DNA of 64,000 nucleotides from JBBAGC01 sp964491265 (GTDB lineage: Bacteria > Spirochaetota > UBA4802 > UBA5550). Below, piece after piece: positions 18,194 to 27,149 of this stretch. Under the pieces are notes generated by a model. It was not told the DNA's origin. It saw nothing but the letters and a program-made list of their open reading frames with translations, and did no database searches. A program made the translations under genes and the position numbers. Location of the stretch: assembly GCA_964491265.1 (NCBI GenBank), contig CAZBFP010000007.1, positions 62,001-126,000 of the forward strand, read 5' to 3'. Each line of letters starts with the position of its first letter. Position 1 is the stretch's first letter.

Positions 18194-18637
18194 TTAAACC
18201 TTATGTATAACATTAGTAACAACTCCCCAGACCTGAAAATCCATATCTTCAGTAACAGTAACCGGCTGAAAATCTGGATTTTCCGGGGCAAGGATTATTG
18301 TTTTTCTACGTTTAATCATTCTCTTTACGGTCAGTTCCCCGCAGATAGAGGCTATTATAATGCTGTTGTTTTCAGCTGTCAATGACCGGTCAACTACAAG
18401 AATGTCATTGTGATGAATACCGGCGCCGGTCATGGAATTTCCAGAAACACGCAGGCAGAATGTTGCCGAAGGGTGCTTTACAAGGAGTTCATTAAAGTCC
18501 AGCGCCCGTTCTATGTAATCATCAGCAGGTGAGGGGAACCCTGCTTTTATCGTATCGCAGAATAAAGGTATTCTGAAAGATTCACCTGTTTTAACAGGGA
18601 TAATTGAATTTTTGTGTATGCTGCTGTAACTGTTCAT
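18194..18637 (-). CDS. umuD: UmuD-like S24 autopeptidase
   Basis: The 147-residue protein has the Ser-Lys dyad of the LexA/UmuD family: Ser at about 68 (SGNSM) and Lys at about 105 (ELTVKRM). The predicted self-cleavage bond is Ala32-Gly33 in KAGFPSPADDY, matching Cys-Gly in E. coli UmuD. RecA-bound DNA would trigger cleavage to UmuD', which joins UmuC as polymerase V. A promoter lies directly upstream with its -10 box only 6 bases from the ATG and no ribosome site is seen, so the message may be leaderless. Confidence 0.93.
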   Translation of the reverse strand: MNSYSSIHKNSIIPVKTGESFRIPLFCDTIKAGFPSPADDYIERALDFNELLVKHPSATFCLRVSGNSMTGAGIHHNDILVVDRSLTAENNSIIIASICGELTVKRMIKRRKTIILAPENPDFQPVTVTEDMDFQVWGVVTNVIHKV

Positions 18638-18643
18638 GAGAGC

Positions 18644-18672
18644 AATATAATTACCGCTCTGTTTTAAGTCAA
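18644..18672 (-). promoter_or_regulatory. umuDC promoter
   Basis: On the minus strand TTGACT (18667-18672) and TATATT (18644-18649) are separated by exactly 17 bases, close to the sigma-70 consensus. The umuD ATG lies 6 bases after the -10 box. Confidence 0.7.
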
Positions 18673-18680
18673 CAAATGTT
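18671..18680. promoter_or_regulatory. Possible LexA operator overlapping the umuDC -35 box
   Basis: AACAAATGTT, read on the other strand as AACATTTGTT, has the AAC-N4-GTT symmetry of Gram-positive-type SOS boxes (GAAC-N4-GTTC) and touches the -35 box. The outer G/C of that consensus is missing, so this is tentative. Confidence 0.35.
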
Positions 18681-18693
18681 TAGTGTTTTGGCG

Positions 18694-18912
18694 TTATTCA
18701 GGAAGAATTAATTCAGGGGTGTTGTTTCGTGGGGAGTTTACCTCTCTGCTTACCCTGTAGAATTTTATTCCAGAATCAGAAATGTGCTGAAGCAGCGGAG
18801 CTATATCCTTCAAATCTATGCCAGGGTCAAGCCACAGGTCAATATCCTCTTTTCTGATAATAAGAGGCATACGGTTATGAATTTCCTCAAAGCGCGTAAT
18901 CGCATTTAAAAA
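18694..18912 (-). pseudogene. C-terminal remnant of an SRAP (YedK/HMCES) peptidase gene
   Basis: The minus strand encodes 72 residues ending at a TAA at 18694-18696, with an in-frame stop at 18913-18915 upstream. The remnant contains EEIHNRMPLIIRKEDIDLWL, the conserved His-Asn-Arg-Met-Pro block found near the end of SOS-response-associated peptidases, which protect abasic sites by cross-linking through an N-terminal Cys2. The N-terminal two thirds, including Cys2, are absent. SRAP genes are often damage-inducible, so its place just upstream of umuDC fits an eroded SOS gene cluster. Confidence 0.75.
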
Positions 18913-19069
18913 TTATATTTAAACTAAAAAAGAGTTTTTTGCCGGAGTTATTGATTATATTAAAGTATAGGGCTGTTTTAAAAATTCCGGGTTTCAATCT
19001 GTCTGATGGTAAATCGGATGAGGCTGAAGGAAAACCGGTTTTTTCAATTTACGCTCATCAGTGGGTGTG

Positions 19070-19237
19070 GTGGAACAGCTGCTTTCCGACAAATTTTTTG
19101 ATGTCCGCATCGAAGCCCTCAATACTCTGGGAAAGCTTGGCGGGCCCCAGGCTATGAAAGTTATAGAGGCAGCTTTTTCAGACAGCAATAAAGATGTAAG
19201 AACAAGGGCGAAGCAAATCCTGAGCTCAATGCGATAA
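19070..19237 (+). pseudogene. HEAT-repeat protein remnant
   Basis: This short frame (GTG at 19070, stop 19235-19237) gives 55 residues with one HEAT-type repeat: DVRIEALNTLGKLGGPQAM and then DVRTRAKQILSSM. No signal, RBS or further repeat is seen upstream, so it is probably the tail of a larger protein whose front was lost in the same deletion that removed most of the SRAP gene. It lies 33 bases before the PqiA-like gene and may once have been co-transcribed with it. Confidence 0.5.
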
Positions 19238-19270
19238 CTATATGGCATTAAGGCAAAAGAAGGACCTGAC

Positions 19271-20533
19271 ATGAAATATTTCAGTTTTACTTTTCAATTA
19301 ATGATCGTAATAGCATCGTTAATTTTATGTTATCAGTTTATTACGCATTCTGTTGCCAATCAGAATAATAAAACCGACTATGCAGAGCTCAACCATGTGA
19401 AATACGGTTTATTCAACGTTGGAGAATGGAAAGAACAGATCAATGTAATCCTGATCAAGGAGATAAACAGGCTTTACATATCTAAAACGGATGAGCTGGT
19501 AATAAAGAGTGAAATCGTAATATTATTAAATACGATGATTGATGAAGTCGATAAACAGATCAGGAAAGCGAATACCGGTACTGCCAAAGGCTGGATAAAG
19601 CAGTCTTTTATAAATACTTTTGTAGACATGAAAGATATAAAAAAAGGTATTCCTCAATATGCCGATGCCCTCATTCAGGAAATGACGACCTTAAGGACAA
19701 GGGATAAGGTCAAGGTAATGCTGAGCAAACAGCTAAAAAAATACATGGTAGAAACCTATGATATACGGGAGAGTCCCCGTTTGAAACGCATTCTGCTGAG
19801 AAATAATGCAGTAGATATTCAAGGCGCAAGGATAAATCTTTATGAAACTATTTCTATACTGCAAAAGCAGATATATGTTGAGGCCGCGCTACTGGCTCTG
19901 CTATCGGTAATGCTTTTCGCCTGGGCCGGATTGACCAGAGCATCTTTGAGTCCTTCCAGGTATATTTTCCTGATACTCTCTCTTATTATGCTGCTTGCGG
20001 CCGGCGTAACCACTCCAATGATTGATATGGATGCAAAAATCTCAAAGCTCAGTTTCATGTTGATAGGGCACCCCATTCAGTTCAATGAGCAGATATTGTA
20101 TTTCCAGAGTAAAAGCATTCTTGATGTATTCTGGATAATGATTACTCACGCGGATTTTAAGATGATATCTGTTGGATTTTTGATGGTTATCTTCAGTATT
20201 GTTTTTCCGTTATTGAAAATTATATCTACAATGTGGTACTATTATAATTTTAACAACGCCCGTGATAACCTGGTAATCAGGTTTTTTGTCCTGAAATCGG
20301 GAAAATGGTCCATGGCTGATGTGATGGTGATTGCAATATTTATGGCATATATCGGTTTTAATGGAATTGTAACCAGTCAGTTAGGGGAGCTGAGCTCCAT
20401 AAGCCAGGAAGTGGTAATTTTTACTACAAACGGTACATCTCTTCAGCCGGGGTATTACATTTTCTTTCTATACACACTGCTGGCGCTATTTTTGTCGGGG
20501 TTCCTGACCAGAAAACCGTATACGGCAAAGTGA
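19271..20533 (+). CDS. Paraquat-inducible protein A (PqiA) domain membrane protein
   Basis: The 420-residue protein has an N-terminal signal-anchor helix (about 4-24), a charged helical periplasmic stretch to about 195 and then several membrane helices. The C-terminal half matches the PqiA domain: VFPLLKIISTMWYYY, then LKSGKWSMADVMVIAIFMAYIG. PqiA proteins work with MCE-type PqiB in lipid traffic across the envelope in proteobacteria. Here there is no MCE gene; instead the next gene encodes a coiled-coil membrane protein. AAGAAGGACCTGAC precedes the ATG. The long periplasmic N-terminal domain is unusual for PqiA. Confidence 0.75.
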   Translation: MKYFSFTFQLMIVIASLILCYQFITHSVANQNNKTDYAELNHVKYGLFNVGEWKEQINVILIKEINRLYISKTDELVIKSEIVILLNTMIDEVDKQIRKANTGTAKGWIKQSFINTFVDMKDIKKGIPQYADALIQEMTTLRTRDKVKVMLSKQLKKYMVETYDIRESPRLKRILLRNNAVDIQGARINLYETISILQKQIYVEAALLALLSVMLFAWAGLTRASLSPSRYIFLILSLIMLLAAGVTTPMIDMDAKISKLSFMLIGHPIQFNEQILYFQSKSILDVFWIMITHADFKMISVGFLMVIFSIVFPLLKIISTMWYYYNFNNARDNLVIRFFVLKSGKWSMADVMVIAIFMAYIGFNGIVTSQLGELSSISQEVVIFTTNGTSLQPGYYIFFLYTLLALFLSGFLTRKPYTAK

Positions 20534-20604
20534 ATACCGGCAAAGGGCTGCTGGCGTTTATTGCAGTATCGGTTTATCAACTAACAAAAATTGAGAGGAA
20601 CGTC

Positions 20605-21117
20605 ATGGGCAGACTGCTGGTATTGTTGATTTTAATTCTACTGGCACTTGTGTCAGCTGCAGGATATATTTTTGTCGATCAGAGTATTATTGCCGGAAAG
20701 ATAAAGATCGCAGAAGGAATTCAAGAGCTCAAAATAGGGTATCCCGAACTTGAGGAGGGGAGGTTGAGAATGGAGGCGGGTAAAAAGGAGCTGATAGAAG
20801 GGCAGGACGAGTATGATCAGGCCAGAAAAAATTTGTTTCTTGTGCTGGCTGACAGGCTGCTTAAAGGCGGGAAAGGTTTCAGGGATGCGAGAAAGCGGTT
20901 ACAGGATGGATCAGATCGGATTAAGGAGGGAAAGGAAGAGTACCGGGATGGAAAGAAAAGAATCAATGAAGGAGAGATTGAGCTTCTTCGAGGGCGGGAG
21001 CTGCTGAAGCAGGCAGAGAACATGAGAGGCGCATTTGCATTTGCTGCGGCTTTCTTCTTCATTCTGACGGTCCTGTTGGGATTCCGCTGGAGACGATCCC
21101 TTTCGCGTCTTGTTTAA
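20605..21117 (+). CDS. Two-helix membrane protein with EG-x2-EL-type coiled-coil repeats
   Basis: The 170-residue product has membrane helices at about 4-22 and 145-162. Between them is a charged coil made of near-repeats such as EGxxELKIGYPELEEGxxRMEAGKKEL and DGxKRINEGEIELL. Similar EG/KEL repeats occur in YhgE/Pip-type and other membrane proteins, where they form a long rod. ATG 20605 is preceded by GAGAGGAACGTC; an overlapping GTG at 20530 is less likely. It follows the PqiA-like gene and probably shares its transcript. I cannot assign a function. Confidence 0.7.
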   Translation: MGRLLVLLILILLALVSAAGYIFVDQSIIAGKIKIAEGIQELKIGYPELEEGRLRMEAGKKELIEGQDEYDQARKNLFLVLADRLLKGGKGFRDARKRLQDGSDRIKEGKEEYRDGKKRINEGEIELLRGRELLKQAENMRGAFAFAAAFFFILTVLLGFRWRRSLSRLV

Positions 21118-21170
21118 ACATTCATAAAATAATCATTAAAACAAATCAGAAGTCCGGCATAATATCAAAT

Positions 21171-21291
21171 CAGTAATTATTCCTGAAGATATCTTTTGGT
21201 GTAACTATGCTGTTTTCTATATCCCTGCCGCCTTCGGCGACGGGGTTATTTGAGCATTTTGTTCCAAATAAAAGTTAAGGAATTAACATTG
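21171..21291 (+). repeat. Family A palindromic element with perfect 9-bp target duplication
   Basis: This 121-bp element starts CAGTAATTATTCCT and ends AGGAATTAACATTG, inverted matches of each other. It contains a CTGCCGCCTTCGGCGACGGG hairpin and the TGAGCATTTT box. ATATCAAAT occurs immediately before (21162-21170) and after (21292-21300), a 9-bp direct repeat expected from transposition. No coding sequence is present in it. It accounts for most of the gap before the RND gene. Confidence 0.8.
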
Positions 21292-21473
21292 ATATCAAAT
21301 AGAGAGTTTTAATTGTTGAAATTGAATTAAACATGAATTAAAGTGTTTTAAAGCCTATCTGATATGTTGTGCTTTACTGAAATTAAATTAAATAAAATAA
21401 AATACCGGATGCAATTATACTGTTCACCAGTGTAATTTTATATAAAGAAAGAATCTGAGAAGGTGATAAGATA

Positions 21474-24400
21474 ATGGACGCAACAGAGGGTAAAATGAAC
21501 TGGACCGGGAAAATCGCCTCAATTTTTGTGAGAAACGGCAATCTTTCACTTATACTGGTTATAGCATTTTTTATATGGGGAATTATTTCATTTTTGGCTA
21601 CACCGAAGCAGTATAATCCTAAAATTACTGCACCATCCTTTGAAATTATAATAGATTATCCCGGAGCAGACAGGAGTGAGGTTGTGGAGGTGGTTACAAA
21701 GCCTCTGGAAAATATAATCACTGATATTGCCGGAGTAGAGGATGTCTACTCTTATTCAGTTAAAGGGGGAAGGGCTGTCTTTACAGTTAATTTCTACGTG
21801 GGGGAGGACCCGGATTCCGCAAAGATAATGCTTGACGACAGGATAAGAAGCCAAATGTACCGGATACCTTTTGGAGTCAATGATCCCTTAATCAGATCAA
21901 TAGATCCTGATGATGTACCTGTGATGACAATTGCTGTAACATCAAAAGATACTGATCCTGTAGCCCTTCGTAAATTCGGTTTTAAACTCAGGGACAGACT
22001 CAGTACGGTAGAGGGTGCATCTAATATAGGAGTAATCGGAGGAAGAAGAAAGGAACTGGCCATTATGGTGGACCCCTTTAAACTTGAAAGAATCGGTATA
22101 GGGCTCATGGATATTCAGAATGCTCTTGCCAGGGACAATATCTACCTCCCCTCCGGCTACATAAAGAGTAAATCCGAATACATCCCACTTGAAGCGTCGA
22201 GTCTGATTCAGAAGCCGTCAGATCTGGAAGGGAGTATTGTTGTCACCGGCGACTACGGGCAGATCCTCCTTAAGGAGGTCGCCGATATAATAGAACGTAT
22301 CGAGGAAGTGGAAGAATATGTTCGTCATGCAGTGAAAAAAGAGGGAGAGATTGAGGTAGCTGAGTCAGTAATTTTACTCAGTATTGCCAAGATGAAAGGG
22401 CAGAATATTACAGACGTTACAGATCGGATAAGGAATGAACTGGAGCATCTGGAGTCGGGATTTATTCCTGAAGGTATAAACACTGATATAATCGTAAATG
22501 AAGGGAGGGTAGCTGCTGAGGAGATCGGAGGCCTTGTTATTAATCTTTTCACAGCCATACTGATAGTTGTGATAATCCTTTTTCTCTTTCTTAGCAGGAG
22601 AGCCGCCTTTCTCGTGGCTGTGTCTATCCCCCTGACCCTGGCGTGTGTTTTTATTATCGGGCTCTTCGCAGGGCAGAATATAAACAGGATTACCCTCTTT
22701 GCCCTGATACTGTCACTGGGCCTTCTCGTTGACAGTGCCACTGTTGTAATAGAGAATATCGTAAGAAACCTTAAAGATCTGGATGATGAGGAAAGTCGGG
22801 TCGATTCTATAATCTCATCTGTAAATGAGGTAGGGCCGGGGCTCTTTATGTCAACTGTTACAACGGTTCTTGCCTTTTTCCCCATGGCATTTGTTACAGG
22901 AATGATGGGGCCATATATGGGGCCCATACCTTTTTTTGTACCTGCAGCTATAATTGTTTCACTGCTTCTGTCTCTGTCAATTAATCCCTGGATGGCTTCT
23001 GTTATTCTTAAGTCAGAAAGCAGTGACGGGAAAAATGGAAAGATGAGAAAAAACAGGTACACTAAAGCTTTGAGTGATGCAGGCGTGGTTATATTTGATT
23101 TTTACAGAAATTTTCTGCATTCACTATTGACGCAGCGGAAAAAAAGAAAGAGAACCCTTCTTGTGATTCTTGCACTGGTTATCATTTCTCTCCTTCTCCC
23201 TGCTGTAAAGCTTGTAAAGTTCAGGATGCTCCCCAAGGCAGACAGGGAACAGTTTTTTCTCTATATAGACATGCCTGCCGGCACTCCCCTGGAGGAGACT
23301 CTGGATGTTGCATCAAAGTGTGAGGAATATCTATTTGAGAATGAAAATATTAAAATGATTCAGAGCTACGTGGGCACCCCTCCTGTGCTTGACTTTAACG
23401 GACTTTTCAGGAATGTTTCTGCAAGAACTGAAAGTCATCAGGCCACTCTGCGTGTGGGTCTCACTGAACCGCGTGACAGAGCACTTAAGTCAGAGGAGAT
23501 TGTGGAAAAGCTCCGTCCCGGATTAATCAAAGCGTCTGAGATGATGTCCCGGAGAAAAATAAAATTGAAACTTGTTGAGGACCCCCCGGGTCCTCCTGTG
23601 CAGTCAACCTTTCTGGTGCGTGTCAGGGGGTATGATGAAAAATGCTGCATGAATATAGCAGAAGATCTCTACGGCCACGTCAAAAAAATTGAAGGCGTGG
23701 TTGATACAGATACATCTATAGAGGATGATACTGATACTATTCATCTTAAGGTGGATCATAAGAGAGCTTTTGTAAGCCGGATAAGCGCAAAACGTATTGT
23801 GAGAAGTTTGAATACGGCATTTTCAGGAGACATTGTAGGGATATACCATAATACAGGTAATATTGAGCAGGAGTATATTACTTTGCGGTTTGACAGGAAG
23901 TTCCGTATGGATCCGGCAATTCTTGAAAATATTTATCTTTTCAATGATCTGAGGATTAAGCTGCGTCTCAGTGATCTCGTGACAATAGAGAAGATTCCCA
24001 CGGAGAAAGCCTTGAGGCGTGAAAACAGTGTAAACACTATTTATCTTTACGGTGATATGGAAAACCGCTCAGTCACCTATGCAGCAATCGATTTCCTCAA
24101 GTTTCTTTATAGCTACAGGCTTCCCGACGGGGAGGGGGAACTCACGAAATTTTCTCTATCCGGCGCTGATTACAATACCTCAGAGGGCAGGAGTGTAAGT
24201 ATAAGCATCGGCGGAGAATGGGAGCTGACTCTGGAGGTGTTCCGGGACCTGGGTATTGCAATGGCTTTTGCTCTATTTCTTATCTACATGGTTCTTGTTG
24301 CACAGTTCAGGTCCTATACAGATCCCCTGATCATTATGTCCACCATCCCGCTGAGCCTGATTGGAGTTATGCCGGGATTTATGATCCTGGGATATACAAG

Positions 24401-24773
24401 CGGAATTTACTTTAATGCTACATCAATGATCGGTGTTATAGCCCTTGCCGGTATTGCGGTTAATAACTCAATAATACTTCTTGAATATCTCAATTCATTT
24501 AAAAACAGCTGTATAAGTATTGAGGATGCCCTTCTCCGCGCAGGCCTTACCAGATTCAGGCCTATTGTGCTCACTACTGTGACAACCATGCTGGGGTCAC
24601 TTACTATAGCAGGTGACCCGGTGTGGGCCGGACTTGCCTATGCTCTGATTCTGGGGCTTGCTGTCTCATCATCACTGACACTGATTGTATTCCCGGCACT
24701 TTACTATGTAATTAATGGGGAAAAATGGGATATGCAGATGCAGTCCGCAGAGGGGGTAAAAGTGGATTGCTAG
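21474..24773 (+). CDS. RND family efflux permease
   Basis: The 1099-residue inner-membrane protein has the RND layout: helix 1 near 22-40, a large periplasmic porter domain, helices 2-6 (about 350-510), a second periplasmic loop and a final helix set (about 910-1080). The helix 4 motif reads GLLVDSATVVIENI, keeping the first of the two proton-relay aspartates of AcrB but replacing the second by Ser. Several divergent HAE/HME-type relatives do the same. No membrane fusion protein or TolC-like gene lies next to it, so partners must be elsewhere. GAGAAGGTGATAAG precedes the ATG. Confidence 0.9.
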   Translation: MDATEGKMNWTGKIASIFVRNGNLSLILVIAFFIWGIISFLATPKQYNPKITAPSFEIIIDYPGADRSEVVEVVTKPLENIITDIAGVEDVYSYSVKGGRAVFTVNFYVGEDPDSAKIMLDDRIRSQMYRIPFGVNDPLIRSIDPDDVPVMTIAVTSKDTDPVALRKFGFKLRDRLSTVEGASNIGVIGGRRKELAIMVDPFKLERIGIGLMDIQNALARDNIYLPSGYIKSKSEYIPLEASSLIQKPSDLEGSIVVTGDYGQILLKEVADIIERIEEVEEYVRHAVKKEGEIEVAESVILLSIAKMKGQNITDVTDRIRNELEHLESGFIPEGINTDIIVNEGRVAAEEIGGLVINLFTAILIVVIILFLFLSRRAAFLVAVSIPLTLACVFIIGLFAGQNINRITLFALILSLGLLVDSATVVIENIVRNLKDLDDEESRVDSIISSVNEVGPGLFMSTVTTVLAFFPMAFVTGMMGPYMGPIPFFVPAAIIVSLLLSLSINPWMASVILKSESSDGKNGKMRKNRYTKALSDAGVVIFDFYRNFLHSLLTQRKKRKRTLLVILALVIISLLLPAVKLVKFRMLPKADREQFFLYIDMPAGTPLEETLDVASKCEEYLFENENIKMIQSYVGTPPVLDFNGLFRNVSARTESHQATLRVGLTEPRDRALKSEEIVEKLRPGLIKASEMMSRRKIKLKLVEDPPGPPVQSTFLVRVRGYDEKCCMNIAEDLYGHVKKIEGVVDTDTSIEDDTDTIHLKVDHKRAFVSRISAKRIVRSLNTAFSGDIVGIYHNTGNIEQEYITLRFDRKFRMDPAILENIYLFNDLRIKLRLSDLVTIEKIPTEKALRRENSVNTIYLYGDMENRSVTYAAIDFLKFLYSYRLPDGEGELTKFSLSGADYNTSEGRSVSISIGGEWELTLEVFRDLGIAMAFALFLIYMVLVAQFRSYTDPLIIMSTIPLSLIGVMPGFMILGYTSGIYFNATSMIGVIALAGIAVNNSIILLEYLNSFKNSCISIEDALLRAGLTRFRPIVLTTVTTMLGSLTIAGDPVWAGLAYALILGLAVSSSLTLIVFPALYYVINGEKWDMQMQSAEGVKVDC

Positions 24774-24897
24774 CCCGCAGGTAATATTGCAGTTTCCTGT
24801 ATAGATAAAAAAATTGTAATAGTAACCGGTATTCTAATTGCAGTCACATTCCGGCTGTAACGGCTATAAGAAAAAATTTAACAAAGGAGCGGATAAA

Positions 24898-25065
24898 ATG
24901 GAACTGGCAAAAACTCAGGATAATACTTTTGATCTTAAAGCACTCACATTCACACAGTTAAAAACCATAAAAGATGCCTGCAAGGCATACGCGAAACAGG
25001 GATCAAAATCCTCAGGTGATCTTGCCTCTGAAATTGAGGAGATGATGGATAAGATGACACTGTAG
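24898..25065 (+). CDS. Small hypothetical protein
   Basis: This 55-residue acidic-to-neutral helical protein (DLKALTFTQLKTIKDACKAYAKQ in part) has a good ribosome site, AAAGGAG, 8 bases before ATG 24898. An upstream ATG at 24838 in frame lacks one. No membrane helix, cysteine cluster or known motif is visible. It sits between the RND gene and a repeat-rich gap. Codon use is like that of its neighbours, which favours a real gene. Confidence 0.6.
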   Translation: MELAKTQDNTFDLKALTFTQLKTIKDACKAYAKQGSKSSGDLASEIEEMMDKMTL

Positions 25066-25341
25066 GTTTACATGATGTTTTTTGATGCATCATGATTACT
25101 AAAGGGAATAAAGGCAGAGCAATAGCAATCAGTCATGCCTTAAAAGAAATTCTCGTAAGTCTTGGAACATTAAGGCTGAGAACATGATTTATATATAAAG
25201 CATATCCCCGGCCTATTTTAAAGGCCTGGGGGAGGGTGTAGATTCTGGTTTAATTATCTGCTTGACTATACAAATAAAATATATACTCTAAGATAGAATA
25301 TGCTGGTTCTATCAATCATAATGGCAATTACACAACTAAAC
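25066..25341. other. Gap with no gene, left flank of the restriction island
   Basis: No convincing frame is seen. It contains a hairpin GGCCTATTTTAAAGGCC near 25211 and an AT-rich stretch near 25262-25300. This is the left boundary of the hsd region, but I could not find a copy of the tRNA-Pro 3' end that would mark an attachment site. Confidence 0.5.
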
Positions 25342-25461
25342 CAGTAATTATTCCTAAAGATATTTTTTAGTGCAATAATGATGTTTTCCATATCCCCGCC
25401 GCCTACGGCGGCGGGGATATTAGAGCATTTTATTTTAAAAAAAGTTAAGGAATTATCACTG
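25342..25461 (+). repeat. Family A palindromic element with near-perfect 9-bp duplication
   Basis: A 120-bp copy from CAGTAATTATTCCT to AGGAATTATCACTG with a central CCCCGCCGCC...GGCGGCGGGG hairpin and the AGAGCATTTT box. CAACTAAAC (25333-25341) and CAACTTAAC (25462-25470) flank it and match at 8 of 9 bases. It lies about 115 bases upstream of hsdM and could influence its transcription. Confidence 0.75.
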
Positions 25462-25577
25462 CAACTTAACAAAAGTTTCTTTCCGGATAATTTCTGAGTC
25501 TGATAGATATTGCTTTAGCAACAGTAAAAATAGATGAATCGCATTTAATATAGTAATAATTATACAAAGGAACATTA

Positions 25578-27149
25578 ATGGCAAAGCAGAAACAGAATAA
25601 TAACAGCAGTGAACCAATAGAAAAGCAGCTCTGGAAAGCTGCGGATAAGCTGAGGAAGAATATTGATGCTGCTGAGTATAAGCATGTGGTGCTGGGGCTC
25701 ATATTTCTTAAATACATCTCCGCAGCTTTTGAAGAACTATATGAAAGACTGAAAGCCGGTGAAGGGGAATATGCCGGAGCAGACCCGGAAGATAAGGATG
25801 AATACAAGGCAGAGAACGTATTCTTTGTGCCTGAAACAGCCCGCTGGTCCTATATGCAGTCAAAAGCAAAGCTCCCCACTATAGGGAAAGATGTAGATGA
25901 TGCCATGGATGCCATTGAAAAAGATAATCCCTCCCTTAAAGATGTGCTTCCGAAGGTATATGCCAGGGGCAATCTTGATCCGGTGAATCTTGGCGGTCTT
26001 ATTGATCTGATTTCAAATATCGCTCTTGGTAAAGCTAAAGCCAGAAGCGCTGATCTTCTGGGCCATGTTTTTGAATACTTTCTCGGTGAGTTTGCCCTTG
26101 CTGAAGGGAAAAAGGGGGGGCAGTTCTATACTCCCCGCAGTGTTGTAGAACTTCTTGTAGAGATGCTTGAACCTTATAAAGGACGGGTATTTGACCCCTG
26201 CTGCGGTTCAGGAGGGATGTTTGTTCAGTCAGAGAAATTTGTGCTTAATCACAGCGGGAAGATTAACGATATTTCAATCTACGGACAGGAGAGTAATCTT
26301 ACAACCTGGCGACTTGCCAAAATGAATCTTGCATTCCGGGGGATCGACAGCTCTCAGGTAAGATGGAACAATGAGGGCTCCTTTCTAAATGATACTCATA
26401 AAGATTTAAAAGCTGATTATGTAATAGCCAACCCTCCATTTAATGACAGTGACTGGAGCGGTGAACTGCTAAAGAAGGATGGCCGATGGCAGTTTGGAAC
26501 TCCGCCTTCAGGTAATGCCAACTATGCATGGATACAGCACTTTCTTTATCACTTAAGCCCTACAGGAATAGCGGGCTTTGTTCTTGCCAAGGGATCTCTT
26601 ACTTCAAAAAGCTCAGGAGAAGGGGATATCCGGAAATCACTGATTGAAGCAGGGCTTGTTGACTGTATAGTAAACCTCCCTGCAAAGCTATTTCTTAATA
26701 CCCAGATTCCCGCATTTCTATGGTTTCTCAGCAGGGATAAAGGTAATGGCAAATACCGCAGCCGTACTGATGAGATATTATTCATAGATGCCCGGAATGA
26801 AGGTCACCTGATAAACCGCCGCTCTAAAGAGCTCTCTGAAGAGGATATTCAGAGGATAGCTGATACATATAGAAAATGGAAAGATCCGAAAGGGGGATAT
26901 GAAGATATTAAAGGTTTCTGTAACTCTACAGGTATTGATAGAGTGAGGGAGCTGGATTATGTTTTAACCCCGGGGAGATATGTGGGCCTTCCGGATGAAG
27001 AGGATGACTTTGATTTTAATGAAAGGTTTACCAGCCTTAAAGCTGAGTTTGAAGCTCAACTTAAGGAGGAGGCAGAGCTGAATAAGGTTATACTTGAGAA
27101 TTTGAAGAAGGTGAACCCTTCGGCAGGCTCAGGGCGAGGTCTGGGATGA
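25578..27149 (+). CDS. hsdM: Type I restriction-modification methyltransferase subunit
   Basis: The 523-residue protein has an N-terminal HsdM helical domain (LRKNIDAAEYKHVVLGLIFLKY in part) and an N6-adenine methylase core. The SAM-binding motif is DPCCGSGGMF (about 206-215) and the catalytic motif NPPF (about 285-288). It modifies the recognition site together with HsdS. The stop overlaps the hsdS start by 4 bases. The last residues (PSAGSGRGLG) come from a short repeat, TTCGGCAGGCTCA, that also occurs in hsdS and hsdR; without it the protein would end near LKKVN. Confidence 0.96.
   Translation: MAKQKQNNNSSEPIEKQLWKAADKLRKNIDAAEYKHVVLGLIFLKYISAAFEELYERLKAGEGEYAGADPEDKDEYKAENVFFVPETARWSYMQSKAKLPTIGKDVDDAMDAIEKDNPSLKDVLPKVYARGNLDPVNLGGLIDLISNIALGKAKARSADLLGHVFEYFLGEFALAEGKKGGQFYTPRSVVELLVEMLEPYKGRVFDPCCGSGGMFVQSEKFVLNHSGKINDISIYGQESNLTTWRLAKMNLAFRGIDSSQVRWNNEGSFLNDTHKDLKADYVIANPPFNDSDWSGELLKKDGRWQFGTPPSGNANYAWIQHFLYHLSPTGIAGFVLAKGSLTSKSSGEGDIRKSLIEAGLVDCIVNLPAKLFLNTQIPAFLWFLSRDKGNGKYRSRTDEILFIDARNEGHLINRRSKELSEEDIQRIADTYRKWKDPKGGYEDIKGFCNSTGIDRVRELDYVLTPGRYVGLPDEEDDFDFNERFTSLKAEFEAQLKEEAELNKVILENLKKVNPSAGSGRGLG

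Noticed and set aside
18939..19157. Frame of 72 codons on the + strand
   Set aside because: It has no ribosome site or family resemblance and overlaps the better-supported HEAT remnant in another frame.
22325..23062. Long minus-strand frame inside the RND gene
   Set aside because: It is the antisense shadow of a well-conserved coding region.
25262..25287. TTGACT/TATACT promoter pair left of hsdM
   Set aside because: The boxes are only 14 bases apart, too close for a normal promoter, and lie beyond a repeat element from the gene.
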